A stretch of DNA of 41,528 nucleotides, taken from assembly GCA_945621435.1 (NCBI GenBank), contig CALZBR010000020.1, forward strand, positions 1-41,528. Reading direction: 5' to 3'. The DNA is from an uncultured Lachnospiraceae bacterium. Its GTDB lineage: Bacteria > Bacillota > Clostridia > Lachnospirales > Lachnospiraceae. This document shows positions 35,392 to 41,528 of the stretch, piece after piece (position 1 is the stretch's first letter; every line of letters starts with the position of its first letter). The notes under the pieces were generated by a model. That model made no database searches. It was not told the origin of the DNA and worked only from the letters and a program-made list of their open reading frames with translations. Made by a program: the position numbers and the translations under genes.

Positions 35392-36009
35392 TTACTTAGA
35401 TTTAGTTAATTCGATGAAATTCCTAAGAATCTGCATTCCCACCTCGGAACTCTTCTCCGGATGGAACTGACAGGCAAACACATTCCCTTTTTCCACGGAA
35501 GCATGAATATTCACCCCATATTCCGCAGTTGCCGTCACTACCTGTTCTTCCTCTGCCTGTAAATAGAAGGAATGCACAAAATATACATAGGAATGCTCTT
35601 TCAGTCCCCGGAAAAGCTTTCCTTCTCTTGGAAAGCTAAGATCGTTCCAACCGATATGCGGTACCTTTAATCCGTTTTCTGCCGGAATCCGCACTATCTT
35701 GCCATCCAACAAGTGCAATCCCCTTACCCCGGGCGATTCTTCACTTTCCTCAAACAACAACTGAAGTCCAAGGCAAATTCCAAGAAAAGGCTTTCCCGTC
35801 TCCACATACTGATGAATCACCTCTGTTAATCCATAGCGATTCAACTTGTCCATAGCATCTCCGAAAGCTCCGACTCCGGGAAGTATCACACCATCTGCAT
35901 TCAGGATGACCTCTGCCTCCCTGGTGATGATTACTTCTTCCCCCAGATACTGCAAGGCTTTTTCTACGCTCTTAATATTTCCTGCATCATAATCAATAAT
36001 CGCAATCAT
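35392..36009 (-). CDS. hisH: Imidazole glycerol phosphate synthase, glutamine amidotransferase subunit
   Basis: A 205-residue class I glutamine amidotransferase. The nucleophile Cys79 lies in LGICLGLQLLFEESE and the His-Glu pair in CQFHPEKSSE. LPGVGAFGDAM is also typical. It supplies ammonia to HisF through the barrel. The start follows AAGGTAAGGAC. It lies 16 bases after the large repeat-rich membrane protein and 12 bases before hisF, so the operon is read through all three. Confidence 0.97.
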   Translation of the reverse strand: MIAIIDYDAGNIKSVEKALQYLGEEVIITREAEVILNADGVILPGVGAFGDAMDKLNRYGLTEVIHQYVETGKPFLGICLGLQLLFEESEESPGVRGLHLLDGKIVRIPAENGLKVPHIGWNDLSFPREGKLFRGLKEHSYVYFVHSFYLQAEEEQVVTATAEYGVNIHASVEKGNVFACQFHPEKSSEVGMQILRNFIELTKSK

Positions 36010-36025
36010 GTCCTTACCTTCTCAC

Positions 36026-38350
36026 TCATTGATTGTCATAAAAATCCAAGGATTTCAGTTCCTCTTCCTCCGGAAGTAAATCCGGCAGTTCCTCCGGAAG
36101 TAAATCCGGTAGTTCCTCCGGGACTCCCGTATTTGAATTACTGTCTTGCGTCGCGTTATTGCCGCTTGTGATCCAATCGGATAGATTGCCCCCTGCCGCC
36201 TCAACAACAGCTCTGGTATACTCCTCATCCTTTCGGATTCCTGCAATTGTAAGTGCCTGCTTTTCCGTCATGCCGTATTCCTCCTGTAAAATATTCAGAA
36301 TCTCTGCATAACCCTCAGCAACTTCTTCCTCCGCATTCCACTCTTTTGCATACTCATAAAGCTCAGGATAATCATCAACCGTCTGTATCAGGCTGTCCAG
36401 AGCACGCACTCTGTCACCTTCCTCCTCGAACATCTGATATTCACGAATCCATAGTCTGATATACAGAATACTTTTTGATTTAGCAAACATGATGTTCTCT
36501 GATTCATCCAAATCTTTGCCAAACAGATTCTCATAGCAGGTCTGATAATCCTCCTCATAAAAGGCTTCACGCCCTGCTTTCTTTTGAGTATAATCCACTG
36601 CCGAGTTAACAAACACAAACAGTAAAACACCTACCGAAACACCCACTAAAAAGACAGGCAGCATCTTTTTAAAAGTCAACTTTTTTTCGCGAATCAGCGG
36701 TTCTTCTTTCCGAGACTTTTCTTTCTTAATCTTAGGTTTCTTCTTTGCTTCTTTTTTTTCTTTCTTCCCGGATTTTCTTTCAGGAATATCTTCTGATTCA
36801 TCTCCGCTGTTTTTCGAGCCTTTTTTCTTTTTCCTTTTCTTTTTACCTTGTTCATTATCCAGTTCTTTCAGGATATTCTGATTTTCTTCTGAAAGTCTGA
36901 TATTTTCGTTCTCTGTTTCCTCTTCTTCCTCAGTAAAAAACTCTATAATCTTGGAGAAAAAACCACCTTTCTTCTTTGTCTTTGTATTTGACCTCTCCGG
37001 AATCAAATCCAAAGCTTCCGAAGCCTCAAGTGCTTCCGGTTCAAATCCGTCTTCCATAGTTGAAATCTCAGACAATTCAGGAACTATATTCTCGTCCGAA
37101 TGCTCATTATTATCGAAAACATCCGCCAGAATCTCCTTTGCGAAATCGTCCTCTACAGAATCAACTTCTTCCTCCGAAACAGCCTCCGCTGCCTCATCAT
37201 ATTCCGACCCCGGGGAAGCTGCATCTGCTGCTGACACAATAGAATCTAAAATATCGGAATTAAAATCCGATTCACCTTCAAACTGAATAGCTTCTCGTAA
37301 GGCAGCTTCACCGGATACCATCTCCGGATGAACCGTGATATTTTCAGCATCAGAAATCTGCTGATGTTTTTGTATTCTCTCGGTTTTTTTTGCAGCCCTT
37401 CTCGCTGCTGCTTCCGCTTTTTTCGCTTCTGCCGCAGCTCTTTTCTCTTCCTTTGCTTTGGCTTTTGCTTCTTTTCTTGCTTTTTTCTTATCTGCTTTGG
37501 ACTCTTCCTGAACTTCTTGAAGAATATCAGCCGGTTCCGCTTCATTTTCATAATCGTTCCAAAGCGCTTCAACTGATGGATCCACGGGCTGGTTATTGTC
37601 TGATTTTTGAAGAAGTTCTTCAATTTCCTTCAAATCAGCGTCATTGCTTTCCCCTATCAATTCCAACACATCATCTTCCGGAAACTCTTGAGACACAGGC
37701 GGCAGTTCAGCTGCCATATTAATCCTTTCTTCAATATCATCACCAATCTCTGAATAAAAATCAGTTTCAGCATTTTCATCCATTGCTTCTGTAAAATCTT
37801 CTTCCATGCCATTCATCATGGATAAAGCTTCCAAATCAGCAATTGACATATCCGAAAATGCTTCCAGAGAGGTACCGGGCATCTTCTCACTCTCGTCTGA
37901 ACCAATCAATTCCTCTATTTCGTTCTTCTCCTGCTCCGATACTTCTTCCTCCCACACTTCCTCAGGCAATTCGGGGATTTCCTCTTCCTCACTTACTTCC
38001 TCAGGCAATTCGGGGATTTCCTCTTCCCCACTTACTTCCTCGGGTAATTCGGGGATTTCCTCTTCCCCACTTACTTCCTCAGGTAATTCAGGGATTTCCT
38101 CTTCCCCACTTACTTCCTCAGGTAATTCAGGGATTTCCTCAGTAAGCACTTCTTCAGGTTGTATGATTTCTTCCGCTTCTATCTCTTCCTCATGTTCCGG
38201 AATCTCATTCGCTTCATTTTCAGACACCTCAAATAGAGAGGATTCCACCTCAGTTTCCAGGTTTGTCGTATCCTCCTCATTATTTGGTTTGATGGTGCCT
38301 TCTATCATTCCTCTAAGCAGGCTGTCAAGATAATCTTCTTGTGAAGACAT
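36026..38350 (-). CDS. Large acidic repeat-rich bitopic membrane protein, unknown function
   Basis: A 774-residue protein that I do not recognise. Residues 1-270 are very acidic and contain about five tandem 13-residue repeats of the type EEIPELPEEVSGE. A Lys/Ala-rich charged helix follows (about 280-325), then more acidic linkers and a strongly basic stretch (about 490-555) just before one membrane helix at 563-585. The C-terminal part (590-750) is helical, perhaps TPR-like (YEEDYQTCYENLF, VRALDSLIQTVDDYPELYEYA), and should be outside. It ends in two 8-residue repeats EELPDLLP. The start follows GAGGG. It heads the hisH-hisF-ung-ddh-lysA operon. A membrane scaffold role is only a guess. Confidence 0.82.
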   Translation of the reverse strand: MSSQEDYLDSLLRGMIEGTIKPNNEEDTTNLETEVESSLFEVSENEANEIPEHEEEIEAEEIIQPEEVLTEEIPELPEEVSGEEEIPELPEEVSGEEEIPELPEEVSGEEEIPELPEEVSEEEEIPELPEEVWEEEVSEQEKNEIEELIGSDESEKMPGTSLEAFSDMSIADLEALSMMNGMEEDFTEAMDENAETDFYSEIGDDIEERINMAAELPPVSQEFPEDDVLELIGESNDADLKEIEELLQKSDNNQPVDPSVEALWNDYENEAEPADILQEVQEESKADKKKARKEAKAKAKEEKRAAAEAKKAEAAARRAAKKTERIQKHQQISDAENITVHPEMVSGEAALREAIQFEGESDFNSDILDSIVSAADAASPGSEYDEAAEAVSEEEVDSVEDDFAKEILADVFDNNEHSDENIVPELSEISTMEDGFEPEALEASEALDLIPERSNTKTKKKGGFFSKIIEFFTEEEEETENENIRLSEENQNILKELDNEQGKKKRKKKKGSKNSGDESEDIPERKSGKKEKKEAKKKPKIKKEKSRKEEPLIREKKLTFKKMLPVFLVGVSVGVLLFVFVNSAVDYTQKKAGREAFYEEDYQTCYENLFGKDLDESENIMFAKSKSILYIRLWIREYQMFEEEGDRVRALDSLIQTVDDYPELYEYAKEWNAEEEVAEGYAEILNILQEEYGMTEKQALTIAGIRKDEEYTRAVVEAAGGNLSDWITSGNNATQDSNSNTGVPEELPDLLPEELPDLLPEEEELKSLDFYDNQ
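36067..36121. repeat. 24-bp tandem repeat, about 2.3 copies
   Basis: Unit begins CCTCCGGAAGTAAATCCGG; copies at 36067-36090 and 36091-36114, then a partial copy. It encodes the repeated EELPDLLP at the extreme C terminus of the large membrane protein. Confidence 0.85.
37956..38140. repeat. 39-bp tandem repeat, about 4.7 copies
   Basis: Copies start at 37956, 37995, 38034, 38073 and 38112 (the last is partial). They differ from each other by only a few bases and keep the reading frame, encoding the EEIPELPEEVSGE repeats. High DNA identity points to recent duplication by slippage. Confidence 0.95.
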
Positions 38351-38384
38351 GTTTTTCCCTCTGCTTTCTTGTATCTTTTATTAC

Positions 38385-38413
38385 ATCTTATAAGTTTATC
38401 ATAAATTTGTCAG
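38385..38413 (-). promoter_or_regulatory. Probable promoter of the repeat protein-hisHF-ung-ddh-lysA operon
   Basis: CTGACA (38408-38413), 17 bases, TAAGAT (38385-38390). The -35 box is inside the last codons of the upstream sirtuin-like gene. Confidence 0.5.
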
Positions 38414-39187
38414 CCATTCAATTGGATTCTGTGAGATTCCATAGCCTTTCCCACTCAATTCTTCGGTCAATTGATACAACGTATCATGAACTCTTATCAT
38501 GACAGCCTTTTTATTAAAATATACAATTTTTTCAAACGGCCATCTGATAACGGAAGGGAACTGCAATCCTACACCCAATTCAAGCACAACCAGATTATGA
38601 TTTAATGTCCCCTGCAACCACTTGGTATAGGTTTCCCATTTAGGCAAATATCCTTCTTCATTATATTGATGTGCGTATATGTTATTTAGTTCCATCTCAG
38701 CATTACATTTAGAACATTTCCCCAACAGGGTTCTCAAATCAGAAGGTGTTTCCCCTCTTTTCATACTCCTAAAGCAGCTCCTGATAACTTCCTGTTCTTC
38801 TTCTGAGACTGCATATATTTGCTTATCACAGTTATTTCTGCACTGTTTCATGGAAGAATTTCCACAGGGCATTACGATTCTTTCCTGCTTCCATGATATC
38901 TTTGAAATCTTACTGTTTGTTGCTGTTGCAACAACATAGTAATTCTTTCCTTCTATCATTTTTTTAAGCTTCTCCAAAGCAGGAGTCACAAGATCCTGAA
39001 GTTCGAGAGCACAAAAATCCTTCCAGGCAGGAATGAGATGAAAACAGTCCGCTTCTTTCAACATTTTCATCCCCTCTTTATATACATCAGATTTTTGGAG
39101 TCTTATATTCTCATCAAAATCTTCGCCCAATCCTACTAATATCATTTCTGCATTATCAATTTTTTTCAGTATTTCTTCCTTTTCCAT
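38399..39187 (-). CDS. Divergent sirtuin-like (Sir2-fold) protein
   Basis: A 262-residue protein that resembles the Sir2 fold. It has an N-terminal MILVGLGEDFDEN in place of the usual GAGxS NAD loop, YYVVATATNSK in the position of the VTQNVD segment, and four zinc-type cysteines (Cys108/116 or 120, and Cys158/161 in CSKC). LVVLELGVGLQFPSVIRWPFEKI matches the late Rossmann part. The catalytic HG of true sirtuins (ELHG) seems replaced by VMPCG, so deacylase activity is doubtful. An upstream in-frame ATG at 39205 is possible, but the ATG at 39187 follows GGAG at 7 bases. Family assignment is by motif memory only and is tentative. The 53 bases upstream show no good promoter. Confidence 0.6.
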   Translation of the reverse strand: MEKEEILKKIDNAEMILVGLGEDFDENIRLQKSDVYKEGMKMLKEADCFHLIPAWKDFCALELQDLVTPALEKLKKMIEGKNYYVVATATNSKISKISWKQERIVMPCGNSSMKQCRNNCDKQIYAVSEEEQEVIRSCFRSMKRGETPSDLRTLLGKCSKCNAEMELNNIYAHQYNEEGYLPKWETYTKWLQGTLNHNLVVLELGVGLQFPSVIRWPFEKIVYFNKKAVMIRVHDTLYQLTEELSGKGYGISQNPIEWLTNL

Positions 39188-39240
39188 ACGAATACTCCAA
39201 TCCATGTTCTCTTATCTGCAATTTTACACTCGCTATCCAT

Positions 39241-40238
39241 TCACATTTTGATCTGTTCAGGAAATGCTTCTTTTCGCATGATGCCCCACATCTTGTCGAT
39301 ATAAGATAATGTATAAAAGCTCTCGTAGTAATGATAGTAAAAAGCACCTTTCAGTGTCATTTCATAGATACCATCATGTTCCCTGATGAACCCCAATCGC
39401 TTTGCAAACCCAAGCTCGAATCCATATACTTTTTTTAACGTTACCCCCAAAGAACTTCTCAAAATCACTTGGATTCACCCTTGTGCTGTATGCCGTCCAA
39501 AACAGCCAATAAACCATCCTCTGCCGTTTGGTAAATCGAATTGTCAATGCTGTGGCGAGGTTGCCGGAAGCAATCCTATCACAGTAGGAACCAACATCAA
39601 ATGTATTGATTTTGAATTGTCTTTTGAACAGGCTCTTAGCAGAACAACCGAATCCGAGGAAATTATCTCTTGTCATGGATGAGTAGTTTGCATCGGCTTT
39701 ACTTGAAAATGTCCAGATAGAACTCCGATCATACCCTCTGTCCAGACAGTATTTTGTGATAGCATCCAATAATTCCCGCTTTTCTTTTTTGGGCATTGTT
39801 GCAACTGAACTTTCTGTAAATTGTAACACCTGCATCCTTCAATATCTGCAATGTTTCCACATTCACATTGTCGGGGTGAAGTTCCAATCCAATTCCCTCT
39901 GTGATGATAAAGTGGTCGTTCAACACATCAACAATTTCTTTGATACGATTAGCGGCAAGTGCAGGTGTTCCTCCACCAAAATACAGGCTGGTAACTTTTT
40001 TTCGCTTCGTATACCGGCTTCCTACAAGGTGTATTTCTTGCATCAGTGAATCTATGTAGCTATCACATAATTCAGCAGAATAGCGCACTTTGCAATAAGG
40101 GCAAAAGCTGCAGATATTTTTGCAGAAAGGAATTGTACTTACGCCAAAACGGGCAAAGTATAAAAATATGATAATTTCATAGATTATCTCCATATCGATA
40201 ATACGGAATTTCCAATTGATACACACATAAATATACAT
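39241..40238 (-). pseudogene. Decayed radical-SAM (HemN/HemW-like) gene
   Basis: Three consecutive fragments in three frames look like one broken gene. The first (about 40238-39840) has the iron-sulfur motif CKNICSFC and GGGTPA. The second (39835 to about 39450) has the C-terminal region RKRELLDAITKYC-like through ADFEKFF-like text. The third (39450-39241) completes it (YIDKMWGIMRKEAFPEQIKM). About 80-100 residues expected between GVT and the second fragment are missing. The second junction is explained by one extra G in a run of five (39444-39448). The N terminus also lacks a convincing start and ribosome site; the right boundary is approximate. The intact family makes or handles porphyrins or heme. 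Confidence 0.82.
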
Positions 40239-40323
40239 GTGTTATTTAGATTTTTCAAGATGATACGGAATATTTAGACATACTTGGGTAATACTTGTTT
40301 TGTATCACTGATTTAGAAATAGA

Positions 40324-40365
40324 AAAAGAACAATGTTTCGTCTTGTGACTCAACATCGTTCTTTT
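40324..40365 (-). terminator. Terminator after cheV
   Basis: A 14-position stem (40324-40337 with 40352-40365) has one mismatch and a 14-base loop. The minus strand continues TTTCTATTT after the stem. It lies 28 bases after the cheV stop and may work in both directions. Confidence 0.75.
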
Positions 40366-40392
40366 CGTGGTTGTTGTTTATTTTATACTTCT

Positions 40393-41304
40393 TTAATTAT
40401 TTAAATGATACTCTTCTACAAGCCGATCAACGATTTTTACCAAATTACCGATTTCAGGTTTAGACAATTGTGCATTCGCGCCAATAGATTCTCCTTTTCT
40501 TCTCATTTCATCATTAACCAACGAAGAGAATATAATAACAGGAATATCCGCTGTGACAGCATCTGTTTTAATCAGCTTTGTCAATCTGTGTCCATCCATC
40601 TCAGGCATTTCAATATCTGTAATAACAAGACGTACATGTTCTTTCAAAGTGCCCTCATTCTTACATTCACAGATAACGTCATATGCTTTCTTTCCGTTCT
40701 CTGTATGAATCAGGTTATTATACCCTGCTTTTCTTAAACAATCTACAATTAATTTATTCAACAGCGGTGAATCTTCTGCTATCAGAATAGGAACATTACT
40801 TCTTTCTCTGTCTTGAATTTCATCAATTTCTGAGATTTTTAATCCTGTTTCCGGATTAATATCTGTTACAATCTTTTCAAAGTCCAGAATAATAATGAGC
40901 TTATTATTCATCTTTACTATTCCTGTAGATACACTCTTATCTGTTGTTGAAATAGTTGCATCCGGTAAAATAATATCCTTCCAAGACACTCTATGTATTC
41001 CAAGAACACTATCCACATGAAAAGCTAAATCCAATTGATTGAAATTTGTAAGAATAAAAAGCCCTTTAGGCTCAGATATCCCCCTACCGAGACAATTCTT
41101 CAAATCAATTGCAGTGATCATAATATCACGAGGCATAAAAATACCTTCAACGCTTGGATGCGAATTTGGAACCGGGGTAACTGTCTGATAGTTTATTATT
41201 TCCCTGATTTTTGCAACATTGATACCATAAGAGTTTCCTCCCAGGGTAAATTCAAGTATCTCTAATTCATTTGTACCTGTCTCCAATAAAATTTTGCTAT
41301 CCAT
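40393..41304 (-). CDS. cheV: Chemotaxis protein CheV (CheW-receiver fusion)
   Basis: A 303-residue protein. Residues 10-150 are a CheW domain (LEFTLGGNSYGINVAKIREI) that links receptors to the CheA kinase. Residues 170-300 are a receiver domain with acidic pocket Glu177-Asp178, phospho-acceptor Asp230 in VITDIEMPEMDG and Lys282 in LSKPE. CheV acts in adaptation and as a phosphate sink in chemotaxis. The start follows GAGGTGACAT. No other che or fla genes are in the window, so it is a scattered chemotaxis gene; its presence implies a motile or ancestrally motile host. I could not assign a confident promoter in the A/T-rich 125 bases upstream. Confidence 0.96.
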   Translation of the reverse strand: MDSKILLETGTNELEILEFTLGGNSYGINVAKIREIINYQTVTPVPNSHPSVEGIFMPRDIMITAIDLKNCLGRGISEPKGLFILTNFNQLDLAFHVDSVLGIHRVSWKDIILPDATISTTDKSVSTGIVKMNNKLIIILDFEKIVTDINPETGLKISEIDEIQDRERSNVPILIAEDSPLLNKLIVDCLRKAGYNNLIHTENGKKAYDVICECKNEGTLKEHVRLVITDIEMPEMDGHRLTKLIKTDAVTADIPVIIFSSLVNDEMRRKGESIGANAQLSKPEIGNLVKIVDRLVEEYHLNN

Positions 41305-41423
41305 ATGTCACCTCATTGCATAATTTTTTAAACCGATTAATATCACTTCTTGTATTGCTGTCCGATAATTTAGTTTATCATACTTTGACCAAAAATAAAA
41401 CAATTATCTGTAAATTTATTTAT

Positions 41424-41450
41424 AAAAAAGAGAGCAGGAATTCTGCTCTC
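41424..41450 (-). terminator. Terminator of a transcription unit beyond the right edge
   Basis: GAGAGCAG (41430-41437) and CTGCTCTC (41443-41450) form a perfect 8-bp stem with a 5-base loop. On the minus strand it is followed by six T residues. Confidence 0.85.
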
Positions 41451-41528
41451 TTACTAATTAGACTATATATTCTTTTGTACCTTCAAAACCGAATACTGAG
41501 CAAAACAAATGTTGTGATGCTCTTACAC
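41451..41528 (-). other. Possible rRNA operon trailer
   Basis: No open frame or ribosome site is visible. On the minus strand the segment reads TTCGGTTTTGAAGGTAC near its middle, a kind of sequence I associate with spacers and trailers of clostridial rRNA operons, and it ends at the terminator above. The identification rests on memory of such spacers. Confidence 0.35.

Noticed and set aside
37956..38140. CRISPR-like array
   Set aside because: The units are directly abutting 39-bp copies with no spacers, and they encode a protein repeat in frame.
41305..41423. Promoter (sigma-A or flagellar sigma-D) for cheV
   Set aside because: The region is A/T-rich and has TTGTTT and TATGAT, but only 15 bases apart, and no sigma-D-like TAAA/CCGATAA pair in the right orientation.

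Overview
The window looks like chromosomal DNA of a Gram-positive anaerobe of class Clostridia, most likely family Lachnospiraceae. The basis is protein style, moderate G+C, strong AGGAGG-type ribosome sites, sigma-A promoters with 17-bp spacers, and Firmicutes-type gene order (smc-ftsY, ylxM-ffh-rpsP-khpA, plsX-acpP-rnc, DUF177-rpmF). A cheV gene suggests chemotaxis. No database search was possible, so genus is not assigned. All intact genes but one (tmcAL) lie on the minus strand, so transcription runs from high to low coordinates.

Layout from right to left. 41430-41528: a terminator and what looks like the trailer of an rRNA operon outside the window. 38399-41304: cheV, a decayed radical-SAM gene and a divergent sirtuin-like protein. 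30473-38350: one long operon of a repeat-rich membrane protein, hisH, hisF, ung, ddh, lysA and an S66 LD-carboxypeptidase. 30315-30397: a tRNA-Leu(CAA) with its own promoter and terminator. 28176-30178: an unknown protein plus an SH3/NlpC-P60 lipoprotein. 27061-28035: an HMGL-like aldolase behind a promoter with a striking dyad. 26471-26866: an orphan membrane protein behind a perfect-consensus promoter. 16727-26372: metY, a zinc-finger membrane protein, polA, coaE, an FtsA-like protein, a WalJ-like hydrolase, an ACT protein and its UPF0210 partner. 15482-16708: tmcAL (plus strand), divergent from pta-ackA-amidase (12249-15361). 11455-12161: DUF177-rpmF. 3423-11281: plsX-acpP-rnc-smc-ftsY-ilvA. 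2436-3335: a YitT membrane protein. 1-2261: ylxM-ffh-rpsP-khpA.

The genes cover core functions: membrane protein targeting (ffh, ftsY, ylxM), chromosome organisation (smc), ribosome parts (rpsP, rpmF, khpA), phospholipid and fatty acid synthesis (plsX, acpP), acetate energy metabolism (pta, ackA) beside an acetate-using tRNA-modifying enzyme (tmcAL), DNA replication and repair (polA, ung), and diaminopimelate/lysine/cell-wall metabolism (ddh, lysA, S66 peptidase). I saw no mobile element, CRISPR array or phage. The less explained parts are the repeat-rich 774-residue protein, the FtsA-like protein with tandem beta-grasp-like repeats, the metY-coupled zinc-finger protein, the orphan membrane protein with a palindrome over its promoter, the aldolase promoter dyad, and the sirtuin-like protein that appears to lack the catalytic histidine. 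No stretch longer than about 300 bases lacks a gene or pseudogene.
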